A stretch of DNA of 64,000 nt from Lachnospiraceae bacterium (GTDB taxonomy: Bacteria > Bacillota > Clostridia > Lachnospirales > Lachnospiraceae): NCBI GenBank assembly GCA_017540355.1, contig JAFYBE010000016.1:62001-126000 (forward strand), written 5' to 3'. A model generated the notes under the pieces. The model had not been told where the DNA came from and searched no databases. It saw only the letters and a list, made by a program, of their open reading frames with translations. Position numbers and translations under genes: made by a program. The first letter of the stretch is position 1. Every line of letters begins with the position of its first letter. Below, piece after piece: positions 36,501 to 45,063 of the stretch.

Positions 36501-36787
36501 AGTCCGGACTGACCTCCTAAGTTGGGAAGCAGTGCATCGGGGCGTTCCTTGGCGATTATCTTCTCAAGTCTGTCAACATTCAAAGGTTCAATATATGTAA
36601 CATCCGCAGTCTCCGGGTCTGTCATAATGGTTGCCGGATTGGAATTGACGAGTACTATCTCATAACCCAATTTGTGCAGTGCCTTACAAGCCTGTGTGCC
36701 CGAATAGTCGAACTCACACGCCTGTCCGATTATAATCGGTCCCGATCCGATTATCAGTACTTTGTGGATATCTGTTCTTTTTGCCAT
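33566..36787 (-). CDS. carB: Carbamoyl-phosphate synthase large subunit
   Basis: 1073 residues, the normal full length. Makes carbamoyl phosphate for arginine and pyrimidine synthesis from bicarbonate, ammonia (from CarA) and two ATP. Two homologous ATP-grasp halves are present ([21 protein letters not shown] at residue 10, [20 protein letters not shown] near 555; [12 protein letters not shown] and [12 protein letters not shown]), then the oligomerisation and C-terminal MGS-like allosteric domain ([27 protein letters not shown]). The small subunit carA, usually immediately upstream, is absent: upstream is a TPR gene closed by a terminator. AGAAGGAG ribosome site. Co-transcribed with ridA and the DMT transporter. 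Confidence 0.97.
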   Translation of the reverse strand: [1073 protein letters not shown]

Positions 36788-36828
36788 ATATATTCTCCTT
36801 CTCTGTGTATTATTGTTCGATATTATTT

Positions 36829-36858
36829 CAAAAAAAGGAGAACATAAAATGTTCTCCT
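36829..36858 (-). terminator. Intrinsic terminator after the TPR gene
   Basis: Stem AGGAGAACAT / ATGTTCTCCT (36836-36858) followed on the minus strand by TTTTTTT. It closes the valS operon about 10 bp after the TPR stop, leaving only about 40 bp for a carB promoter. Confidence 0.85.
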
Positions 36859-36867
36859 CTGAACCGG

Positions 36868-38292
36868 TTAATCTACATTCAATTCATTGACATACTGCTG
36901 TGATCTGGTAGCCATCTCTGTATCCGGGAATTCCTCTATAACTTTGTTATAAGTGTCTATCGCATTGACAATATCTCCGGACTTGCGATATGCATTACCG
37001 AGATTGTACAACGCATCTCCATTACTATTATCATATGAGTATGCCTTTGTCAAGTCTTTGATAGCGTCCTCATACATCTCCGACTGATATGCCTTCATAC
37101 CGCTGTCATAGTATCCTGCACTGACATCGGTACCGATTTTTGAAAGCAACAGATTGTACACGGTAGTGAAACTCTCACTCGTACTCTCAAGCGTCGCTTC
37201 ATCAATCTGATCAAGATACTCGGCAACCGTCTGCATATCTTCGGGATTGTCCAAATAGCTGTTAACGGCACTTAAAAGACTGTCCATCGCAGTCATCGTA
37301 CCGTTCTCACCTATATATACTTCCAGTTCTTCTTTAAGCTTATCCGCCTGTGTATTGGCAATCTTAAGATCCTGCTCCAAAGAAGTGATCTGCGCAGTCT
37401 TCGCATCAAGCTGCTCTCCGGCAGCCTTAAGATTCTCATCCACACCTTCTCTGGCTGCGGATATTCTGGCCGGAAGAATCAAAAGATAAGCAACCGCTAT
37501 ACCTATCATGATACCGATGGCAACATTTAAAACGGTCGTTGCGGTCTTGGTCTCTTTACGAAGAACGGGTGATGAATACGAATCAACCGCATCCTTCTTA
37601 AGTCTTCCACCTTCAGATGCTCCTCTCTTGCCTTTAAGTTCGATGCCGCCTCCGGGATAACCCGCATCGTCATCCATATCCAGGATATTCTGTGTCTCGG
37701 CAAGATACCTTAAAGTAATGGTATTGCCTACATCTATCTTCTGGGCTCTGTTAAGCTCGCGCCTTGCATCTTCCCACTGCTCGTCATTGATGTATAAAAG
37801 CGCCAAAAGCTGATGCGCCTGAACATACTTGGGATTTAAACTTAAAACCTTCTTAAGCTGAATTACCGCAAGATCCAAAGATCCCTGATAACAATAGCTT
37901 AATGCCTGATTGAACTTCTTGACAGCCTGACTGTATACGTCAAGCTTATTGGGATTGTCCTGTAAAAGACTTATGTAATCGTCCGCTATGTTCTTGGACG
38001 GACGAAGATTCTTACTGATGACCCACTCATTAAGAGCAAGTACGTATTCACCTATCTCAAAATACACCAATCCCAAAAGGTTCCTGGCGTCCACATTGGA
38101 CTTATCAAGCTTAAGACACTGTCTTAACGATTCTATCGCTCCCGACAGATCTCTTACCCTTGCCTTATCAAGTCCTTCATTATATAAAAGATTGGCTGTA
38201 CTGACTATTTTCTTATATCTGGCTACATCGGCCCCGCAGTTTGTACAGAAGTCGTTGTGGGTCAGTGTAGCACCGCAATTATAGCATATCAT
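36868..38292 (-). CDS. Zinc-ribbon / TPR membrane protein
   Basis: 474 residues. An N-terminal zinc ribbon (Cys3, Cys6, Cys16, Cys19), TPR-like repeats in the cytoplasm (about 30-200: VDARNLLGLVYFEIGEYVLAL, KYVQAHQLLALLYINDEQWEDA), one transmembrane helix (about 252-274), a coiled coil (about 280-330) and a second TPR set outside the membrane (about 385-465: GDALYNLGNAYRKSGDIVNA). Function unknown; the layout suggests a membrane scaffold with repeats on both faces. Last gene of the valS-fapA-folC unit, 16 bp after the small ORF. Ribosome site weak (GGTG). Confidence 0.85.
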   Translation of the reverse strand: MICYNCGATLTHNDFCTNCGADVARYKKIVSTANLLYNEGLDKARVRDLSGAIESLRQCLKLDKSNVDARNLLGLVYFEIGEYVLALNEWVISKNLRPSKNIADDYISLLQDNPNKLDVYSQAVKKFNQALSYCYQGSLDLAVIQLKKVLSLNPKYVQAHQLLALLYINDEQWEDARRELNRAQKIDVGNTITLRYLAETQNILDMDDDAGYPGGGIELKGKRGASEGGRLKKDAVDSYSSPVLRKETKTATTVLNVAIGIMIGIAVAYLLILPARISAAREGVDENLKAAGEQLDAKTAQITSLEQDLKIANTQADKLKEELEVYIGENGTMTAMDSLLSAVNSYLDNPEDMQTVAEYLDQIDEATLESTSESFTTVYNLLLSKIGTDVSAGYYDSGMKAYQSEMYEDAIKDLTKAYSYDNSNGDALYNLGNAYRKSGDIVNAIDTYNKVIEEFPDTEMATRSQQYVNELNVD

Positions 38293-38308
38293 GCCACTTC
38301 ACCGCTTT

Positions 38309-38470
38309 CTACTTCTCTTCTTTGCTGCCTGCGCTCTCCTTGTCCTCCTTCACCAGACCGACCAAAAGATCCGCAATGTCTGTCAGATCCTGATTGTATA
38401 TCGCGTCCTCAGCTTCCTCTATCTCCAGTGACGGATGGAACTTCTTAAGCTCATCTTCAAAATTTATCAT
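38309..38470 (-). CDS. Small conserved-looking 53-residue protein
   Basis: Starts MINFEDELKKFHPSLEIEEA and ends KEEK; acidic, helical, no membrane segment. It begins 5 bp after the folC stop, with AAGG about 9 nt before ATG 38470, and stops 16 bp before the TPR gene. The tight fit between two operon genes and the absence of any overlap argue for a real gene. I recall similar short proteins (pattern ELKKFxPSLEI) beside folC in other Lachnospiraceae, but have no name or function for them. Confidence 0.75.
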   Translation of the reverse strand: MINFEDELKKFHPSLEIEEAEDAIYNQDLTDIADLLVGLVKEDKESAGSKEEK

Positions 38471-38475
38471 CTTTT

Positions 38476-39849
38476 TTACCTTTTCTTATCAATATATGCT
38501 TTAAGCTCGCCGACAAGATACAGCGATCCGCATACGTACAATACATCCTCTTTTGTAATACCCTCTTTTACAGCATCATACGCCGAAGTAAGCTCATCAT
38601 ATATCACCACAGCTGTATCGGATCCGTCAAATACGGCGCTAAGCTTACGCAATGTGTCTTTATCCACACTTCTGTCATTATGAATGGGTGTAAGGCCCAC
38701 TTCATAAAACAGTCCCGACGATGCAATGCTTTCAAGCATAAGATCGGCCTGCTTATCCGATACGGCCGAAAAGAGCATATACCTTCTGCCCCTGCATCCG
38801 TCATATCCCACAGACTCAAGCAACGCATCGATACCATCAAAGTTGTGCGCTCCGTCAAAGAAGACATTGTCCTCAATCTTCTCCATGCGTCCGGCCCACT
38901 TCATTGATAAAAGCCCTTTGCGCATGACATCCAAAGTAAGCATCTCCTTCGGATAAACGCACTCCATCGCGGCCAATGCAAGGCTCGCATTCTCTGTCTG
39001 ATATGCGGCATGACCCACTACCGCTAGAGTAGCATTATTATAATAGCGGGATTTATATGAAAAATCAATCCTTTTATCAGTCACTTTTTTCGCCGTATGT
39101 TCATGGTCCGGTACAACGGTTAACGAAGCTTTAAATTCTTCCGCCCTGTGCTTAATCACATCAAGTGCCGCCTCTGTCTTATCAACCGTAACCACGGGGA
39201 CCGCAGAAGTGATTATTCCTGCCTTTTGTGCCGCTATGGATTCAATATCATTCCCGAGTATCTCCATATGGTCCATACCTATCTCAGTAATCACTGCAAC
39301 GGATTTGTTCCCGATTACATTGGTTGAATCCAGGCTTCCGCCAAGACCGGTCTCCCAGATTATCGCATCCGGCTTAACCCTGGAAAAATATACGGCAGCC
39401 GTAAAGAACAGCCAGTCAAAGTACACCGGAACATAGTCTGCATACTTCCCGTTTTTCTTAAACTCCTCATAAGCTGACGCCACTGTCATAAACGACTCAT
39501 AAAAATCCTCTTTGGATATCATCTCATCGTCTGCAACAATTCGCTCTCTTATATCGGTAAGATGAGGAGATGTAAACACTCCGGTCTTTAATCCCATGGT
39601 CTTATGCATGGAATGTAAAAATGCACAGACACTGCCCTTACCGTTCGTCCCGGCTATATGAAATACCCTGATGTCTCTTTCTTCTATGAGCCCTCTCTTT
39701 TTAAGGTATTCATAAAGATCCGACGTCATCTTAAATCTGTCTTCCGGAAGAATATTCGACGCAGAAAAGCGCGGTATCGATTGTATAAACGATACCGCAT
39801 CCTCATAACTGTTTACTCTATTCTTAATGTCCGTTAAATAATCAATCAT
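38476..39849 (-). CDS. folC: Folylpolyglutamate synthase / dihydrofolate synthase
   Basis: 457 residues, Mur-ligase family; adds glutamate to (dihydro)folate. Seen: N-terminal segment AVSFIQSIPRFSASNILPEDRFK, P-loop HIAGTNGKGSVCAF (about residues 64-77), IWETGLGGSLDSTN, ITEIGMDHMEILGNDIESIA and FDGAHNFDG near 305. All ATP/folate-binding motifs are present. It overlaps the end of fapA by 8 bp and has no strong ribosome site, suggesting translational coupling. Confidence 0.95.
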   Translation of the reverse strand: MIDYLTDIKNRVNSYEDAVSFIQSIPRFSASNILPEDRFKMTSDLYEYLKKRGLIEERDIRVFHIAGTNGKGSVCAFLHSMHKTMGLKTGVFTSPHLTDIRERIVADDEMISKEDFYESFMTVASAYEEFKKNGKYADYVPVYFDWLFFTAAVYFSRVKPDAIIWETGLGGSLDSTNVIGNKSVAVITEIGMDHMEILGNDIESIAAQKAGIITSAVPVVTVDKTEAALDVIKHRAEEFKASLTVVPDHEHTAKKVTDKRIDFSYKSRYYNNATLAVVGHAAYQTENASLALAAMECVYPKEMLTLDVMRKGLLSMKWAGRMEKIEDNVFFDGAHNFDGIDALLESVGYDGCRGRRYMLFSAVSDKQADLMLESIASSGLFYEVGLTPIHNDRSVDKDTLRKLSAVFDGSDTAVVIYDELTSAYDAVKEGITKEDVLYVCGSLYLVGELKAYIDKKR

Positions 39850-41371
39850 TCTTATCCAAATGTGCCTGTCTGCGTTCGATTACGCCGTTCTTGCATACAA
39901 ATCTTACACAGGATTCTTCTCGCTGCAGCACCAGAGTTGCCGCATCTATACCTATTATGGTGTTACGGAACGTATCACCTTTTATCTCTATGTATGAATT
40001 CGTTCCTTCCGCCATCTTGGCCGCAAGTTCATGCTTCTCCTTGCCGATCTCATCTATCTGGGCATTGGCCGTATCCTTCTTGATATTGAGTTCGTATATC
40101 CTGTCTTTCTGTGCCTGAGTTGCTCCTCTTTCAACGCTCGTCTTAAGAAGATCCGTCATCTCGGAAATGACCTCTGCCAGCTCGTTGTTCACGGCCTCTT
40201 CACGCTTAATAAGCGAATTGTATTTCTCATAGTCTTCGTTGGAAAAGCCCGAATGCAGTTCCGTTTTCAGTTCGTTATAGTTGCCGGCGTTCCTGACCTC
40301 AACTCCGGAAAGCCCGTGCGTATATCCTCCCAAAACGGAGCCTTTCTTACCGTCAACAAATACTTTCTTGGATGAATTCACCTGTGAATTCATAATGTAG
40401 TTGGCATGTACTTCTCCGACTGCATCGACGGTTGCATATTCAATAAATTCCGCATAGATATCACCTCTTGCGGATATCTTGCTCTTGCCCTGAGCACCCT
40501 TTGTGAGCACTACGTCACCGCCCGCAAAAACCTTGCCCGCGGCTACCGTTCCGTTGATCGTCACATTACGTCCCGCACGTATCACGGCTCCGGCCTCGAC
40601 ATTACCGTTAATCACTATATCTCCGTAGAATTCCACGGTTCCGTAGGTCATATCAAGGTCATCATTGACTTCATGTACCGACAATATCTCAATCGCATTG
40701 CCGTTTAATGATATCTTGCCCGACAGAGTCGCAAAATATTCAAGCGTCTCCATGTCGTATCTGATATACTTGCCTCTTAACTGATTCTGCTCTTTGGCGA
40801 TACGCGGTATCTTCTCCGCACCGGATACATCAAAGCCCTTCTCGCCCTGAACCGCCGGATGATAGACCGCAATCTTGTCACCCTCATTAATGTTGGCCAG
40901 TTTGTTCATGGCGGTATAATCCACGGTTCCGTCTTCACGTATCTCGGGTGTCTCATGCTTCTCAAGATCCACAAACCACTCAAAATATCCATCCGTTCCC
41001 TGGACTTCTTCCTTACCCTGTGCAACCACGGTATCTTCTTCGTAATGGCCCAGATTAATCATCTCATTTATTGCCTGGCTGTCTATTCCAAGCACCACTC
41101 TGTTGGAGCGCAACGCGGCGAGGACCTCAGGAAGACTGTAAGATTCGTTCATATTGGGCGCAGCCAACCTGACGGTTGCCTTCATCCTGTCTTCGGATAC
41201 CTCAACCGTTATCTCCTTGGCACTTCTTATCTCTTCTTTTTCGTAACCCTGATCGGCCTGCGAATCGTCACCGCTTCCGGTTCTTCCCGCATTGATATGA
41301 GATGCTTCTTTTTTAAGTTGTTCCCTTAATTTCGCTAACTCTTCCGATGATAGCTTATTGCTCTCTGCCAT
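39842..41371 (-). CDS. FapA (DUF342) family protein
   Basis: About 509 residues. The frame is open to 41386, but ATG 41371 (MAESNKLSSEE) is preceded by GGGGGT at a good distance, whereas 41386 has no ribosome site. A charged N-terminal coiled helix is followed by the FapA/DUF342 central domain with a right-handed beta-helix (VEFYGDIVINGNVEAGAVIRA, VTINGTVAAGKVFAGGDVV, KISARGDIYAEFIEYATV) and a C-terminal coiled coil (about 385-450). Similar proteins occur in many Clostridia; in Vibrio FapA has a polar signalling role, but function in Firmicutes is unknown. Lies between valS and folC. Confidence 0.88.
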   Translation of the reverse strand: MAESNKLSSEELAKLREQLKKEASHINAGRTGSGDDSQADQGYEKEEIRSAKEITVEVSEDRMKATVRLAAPNMNESYSLPEVLAALRSNRVVLGIDSQAINEMINLGHYEEDTVVAQGKEEVQGTDGYFEWFVDLEKHETPEIREDGTVDYTAMNKLANINEGDKIAVYHPAVQGEKGFDVSGAEKIPRIAKEQNQLRGKYIRYDMETLEYFATLSGKISLNGNAIEILSVHEVNDDLDMTYGTVEFYGDIVINGNVEAGAVIRAGRNVTINGTVAAGKVFAGGDVVLTKGAQGKSKISARGDIYAEFIEYATVDAVGEVHANYIMNSQVNSSKKVFVDGKKGSVLGGYTHGLSGVEVRNAGNYNELKTELHSGFSNEDYEKYNSLIKREEAVNNELAEVISEMTDLLKTSVERGATQAQKDRIYELNIKKDTANAQIDEIGKEKHELAAKMAEGTNSYIEIKGDTFRNTIIGIDAATLVLQREESCVRFVCKNGVIERRQAHLDKND

Positions 41372-41412
41372 ATTGACCCCCGACATGCATTAAGCAGTTT
41401 ATAAGATATACC

Positions 41413-44079
41413 CTATATATTTCCGAGTTTTTCAAGCTGTGCGGATACTTCGCTAAGCATCTGTTTATACTTTTCCAGTTTGTCTCTTTCTTCTTGAACC
41501 TTCTCTGCAGGTGCCTTGGATGTGAATCTCTCGTTATTCAGCATTCCTTCGGCTCTCTTAATTTCGGAATGAAGTCTCTCCTCTTCCTTCTTAAGCCTCT
41601 CTTTTTCTTTTGTTATGTCAACCAGCTCTGCAAACGGTATATAGATGTTGGCACCCGGAATAACTACTGATACGGCATCCGAAGCTATACCCTGCATATC
41701 ACTCTGGACAGTAACATCCGTAGCATAGGCCAGGCCCTTAAAGAATACCTCTCCTGCTTCAAAAGCATTGCGGATTTCGGCATTGTCAGAAACAACATAT
41801 ACGCCGGCTTTTCTTGAAGGAGCAACATTCATCTGTGTACGAACGTTACGTATTCCTCTGACCGCTTCCTTTATAAGCTCAATATCTCTTTCCTCAGCGG
41901 CATATACTTTGTTCTCATCATATATCGGCCAGTTCGAGATCATTATTGACTCTTCTTCAGACTGAAGTGTCATAAATATCTCTTCGGTAATAAACGGCAT
42001 ATAAGGATGCAAAAGCTTAAGCGCATCTATAAGCACCGTCTTAAGAGTCCACAATGCTGCGTTCTTGTCATCGGCATTCTCCGTACCGTACAGACGGGGC
42101 TTAACCATCTCAATGTACCAGTCACAGAACTCGTCCCATACAAAGTCATATACCTTCTGTACGGCTATACCGAGCTCAAATTTGTCCATATTCTCGGTTG
42201 CGTCCTTTATCACGGACTGAAGTCTGCTTATTATCCACCTGTCTTCCGGCTTAAGGGCATCCTTCGAAGGCTCTGCAGGTGAAGCATCACCCATATTCAT
42301 CATGATGAAACGCGAAGCATTCCATACTTTGTTGGCAAAGTTACGGCTGGCTTCAACTCTGGACATATAGAATCTCATGTCATTACCCGGAGCATTACCG
42401 GTAATGAGTGTGAGTCTGAGCGCATCTGCACCGTACTTGTCTATAATCTCCAAAGGATCTATACCGTTACCCAAAGACTTACTCATCTTACGTCCCTGAT
42501 CGTCACGAACAAGTCCGTGGAAAAGTACCGTCTTAAAAGGCTTGTCTCCCATCTGCTCATAACCTGAGAATATCATTCTGATAACCCAGAAGAAGATAAT
42601 ATCGTATCCGGTTACAAGTACATCCGTCGGATAGAAATACTTAAGATCCTCAGTCTGCTCCGGCCATCCGAGTGTTGAGAAAGGCCAGAGTGCCGATGAA
42701 AACCATGTATCCAGCGTATCGGGATCCTGTTCTATATTGGTGCTGCCGCACTTGCTGCACTTGTCGGGTGCACCTGCGGCAACCATAACCTCACCGCAGT
42801 CCTTACAGTAATATGCGGGGATTCTGTGGCCCCACCATAACTGTCTTGAAATACACCAGTCTCTGATGTTATCAGTCCAGTTGTAATATATCTTATCCAT
42901 TCTCGGAGGGATGAGCTTGATCTCTCCGTCCTTAACGGCCTTAACCGCAGGCTTAATAAGCTCATCCATCTTAACAAACCACTGTGCCTTTATAAGGGGC
43001 TCTATGGTTGTTCCGCATCTGTCATGAGTACCTACGTTATGCGAATAATCCTCTATCTTAACAAGCAGACCCAAAGCCTCAAGATCCGATACTATGGCTT
43101 TTCTTGCCTCGTAACGCTCCATTCCGGCATACTTGCCGCCGTTTTTATTGATCGTCGCGTCATCGTTCATTATATTGATCTCCGGAAGATCATGTCTCTT
43201 ACCGACCTCGAAATCGTTAGGGTCATGCGCGGGCGTAATCTTAACGACACCGGTTCCGAATTCCATATCAACATAGTCATCCGTAACTACGGGAATAGGC
43301 TTGTTGACCAAAGGAAGCCATACCTGTCTTCCGTGAAGCTTTGTATATCTTTCATCATTCGGGTTAACGGCTACGGCGGTATCGCCGAGCATGGTCTCGG
43401 GACGGGTTGTAGCAAATGTCAAAAACTCCGTCTTAGAAGGCTCTCCGTTCTCATCAACCAAAGGATATTTAATATGCCATAAATGTCCGGCCTGCTCCTC
43501 ATACTCAACTTCCGCATCGGAAATAGAAGTATTACAAACGGGACACCAGTTGATTATTCTGCTGCCCTTATATATCCAGCCTTTCTCATGCATACGGCAG
43601 AAAACTTCCGTAACGGCTTTGTTACAGCCTTCATCCATTGTGAATCGCTCTCTGTCCCAGTCACATGAGCTTCCTAACTTCTTAAGCTGATTGACAATAC
43701 GTCCGCCGTATTCAGCTTTCCACTCCCATGCTCTCTTAAGGAATCCTTCTCTGCCTAAATCCGCCTTGTCGATTCCTTCTTCCTTAAGTTTCTCTATTAT
43801 CTTAACTTCCGTAGCTATTGAAGCATGATCCGTACCGGGCTGCCACAGAGCGTTATAACCCTGCATTCTCTTGTATCTTATAAGGATATCCTGCATCGTC
43901 TCATCAAGAGCATGTCCCATATGCAGCTGTCCCGTGATGTTCGGGGGCGGAATCACGATAGTAAAGGGAGTTTTGCTGTGGTCTACCTCAGCATGAAAAT
44001 ATCCCTTTTCCGTCCAGTTCTTGTAAATCCTGTCCTCCATCCCCTTAGGGTCGTATGTCTTGGCTAATTCCTTACTCAT
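41413..44079 (-). CDS. valS: Valyl-tRNA synthetase
   Basis: 888 residues, class I aminoacyl-tRNA synthetase charging tRNA-Val. Signatures: [18 protein letters not shown] (HIGH motif as HMGH, about 47), the CP1 editing domain ([17 protein letters not shown]), [15 protein letters not shown] near 530, the anticodon-binding helical domain and the C-terminal coiled-coil arm ([15 protein letters not shown]). A zinc-binding-like [20 protein letters not shown] insertion is present. The 108-bp upstream gap is too short for a T-box leader and contains a consensus promoter. First gene of the valS-fapA-folC-sORF-TPR unit. Confidence 0.97.
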   Translation of the reverse strand: MSKELAKTYDPKGMEDRIYKNWTEKGYFHAEVDHSKTPFTIVIPPPNITGQLHMGHALDETMQDILIRYKRMQGYNALWQPGTDHASIATEVKIIEKLKEEGIDKADLGREGFLKRAWEWKAEYGGRIVNQLKKLGSSCDWDRERFTMDEGCNKAVTEVFCRMHEKGWIYKGSRIINWCPVCNTSISDAEVEYEEQAGHLWHIKYPLVDENGEPSKTEFLTFATTRPETMLGDTAVAVNPNDERYTKLHGRQVWLPLVNKPIPVVTDDYVDMEFGTGVVKITPAHDPNDFEVGKRHDLPEINIMNDDATINKNGGKYAGMERYEARKAIVSDLEALGLLVKIEDYSHNVGTHDRCGTTIEPLIKAQWFVKMDELIKPAVKAVKDGEIKLIPPRMDKIYYNWTDNIRDWCISRQLWWGHRIPAYYCKDCGEVMVAAGAPDKCSKCGSTNIEQDPDTLDTWFSSALWPFSTLGWPEQTEDLKYFYPTDVLVTGYDIIFFWVIRMIFSGYEQMGDKPFKTVLFHGLVRDDQGRKMSKSLGNGIDPLEIIDKYGADALRLTLITGNAPGNDMRFYMSRVEASRNFANKVWNASRFIMMNMGDASPAEPSKDALKPEDRWIISRLQSVIKDATENMDKFELGIAVQKVYDFVWDEFCDWYIEMVKPRLYGTENADDKNAALWTLKTVLIDALKLLHPYMPFITEEIFMTLQSEEESIMISNWPIYDENKVYAAEERDIELIKEAVRGIRNVRTQMNVAPSRKAGVYVVSDNAEIRNAFEAGEVFFKGLAYATDVTVQSDMQGIASDAVSVVIPGANIYIPFAELVDITKEKERLKKEEERLHSEIKRAEGMLNNERFTSKAPAEKVQEERDKLEKYKQMLSEVSAQLEKLGNI

Positions 44080-44128
44080 TTTATTGCTTCCTATCCTTAA
44101 AAAATTTTATGTAAATCAAACCTGTTTC

Positions 44129-44157
44129 ATAATATAAAAAACAGCGCTCATTGTCAA
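44129..44157 (-). promoter_or_regulatory. Consensus promoter of the valS operon
   Basis: Minus strand TTGACA (44152-44157), 17-bp spacer, TATTAT (44129-44134). Leader about 45 nt, then AGGAAG and ATG 44079. Confidence 0.85.
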
Positions 44158-44187
44158 TAATCGCACGCATGCAAACGCATCCGGATT

Positions 44188-45063
44188 CTATCCGATGAGT
44201 TTTCTCACCATGCTTGCCAGCTTGGGTCCGTTAACAGGCTTGGGCAAATATCCGTTGGGCCTTAAAGACAGTGCTTTGACAAGCTTTTCCCTGTCGGTGA
44301 TACCCGTTAAGAATACAATCGGAACATTCCTTATCTCACCTTCCATCTTACGGATATTCTCATATACCATCGGTCCGTTCTCTTCAGGCATCTCATAATC
44401 AAGAAGAATCAGATCGACAGACTTGTTTGATAAAAACTTGTATGCCACCTTGCCGCTTATGGCCGATGCCATGTCATATTCATCTCCCAGATGTCCTTTA
44501 ATCAACTTAAGTACCATCGGATCATCATCTATCACAAGTATCTTCTTACGACCCGGATCCGATGTCGGGATGTGCTCGGTTCCCGGAGTATCTGTAACAG
44601 ACTGTTCGGACGGGCTCTCCGAAACCGTGACAGGCTCGGGAGCAATTCCGACTTTGCTCATCTGCGCTTCAAACGCTGCAACAGCCGCCCTGTGTTTTTC
44701 ATATGCCGCCATTATATCCTTCTTGACATCACTTATCGAAAGCGGAATGCTGTACGAATAAGCCGCCATTCGTCCCGTAACGCTCTGGAACGCTTCGCAT
44801 TCGTCCTTATAACCGGCTATCATGAAAGCCGTACCCTTTCGGATAAAGTTGTCCTTATAGCCCATCATCATCTGATAATCCTTGCGATCATCCTTCTGTA
44901 TGCAGTAAATGAAGGCATCATATCTCGTAACATTGATATGATTCAAGATGTCCTCCGGCCTCATCGAGGTCGTCATGCACTCGAACTCATCGTCCATCTG
45001 TATAAATATATGGTCGATTAACGCCGTATTCCTTCCGGCTAACAGAATTCTGTGTGTATCCAT
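44188..45063 (-). CDS. Atypical response regulator with C-terminal receiver
   Basis: 291 residues from ATG 45063 (MDTHRILLAGRN), which overlaps the kinase stop by one base (TAATG) and has AAGGAG at proper distance; a longer frame inside the kinase gene is rejected. The N-terminal ~115 residues look like a degenerate receiver (RILLAGRN, YDAFIYCIQKDD) lacking the acidic pair. A Pro/Ser/Thr linker (about 135-175) leads to a complete C-terminal receiver: LVIDDDPMVLKL, LILLDYEMPEENG, FLTGITD, LPKPV. There is no DNA-binding or enzymatic output, so it probably acts by protein contact or as a phosphate sink for the hybrid kinase. Confidence 0.85.
   Translation of the reverse strand: MDTHRILLAGRNTALIDHIFIQMDDEFECMTTSMRPEDILNHINVTRYDAFIYCIQKDDRKDYQMMMGYKDNFIRKGTAFMIAGYKDECEAFQSVTGRMAAYSYSIPLSISDVKKDIMAAYEKHRAAVAAFEAQMSKVGIAPEPVTVSESPSEQSVTDTPGTEHIPTSDPGRKKILVIDDDPMVLKLIKGHLGDEYDMASAISGKVAYKFLSNKSVDLILLDYEMPEENGPMVYENIRKMEGEIRNVPIVFLTGITDREKLVKALSLRPNGYLPKPVNGPKLASMVRKLIG

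Noticed and set aside
44080..44187. T-box leader for valS
   Set aside because: Only 108 bp, filled by a consensus promoter and a short leader; no TGGNACCGCG element.
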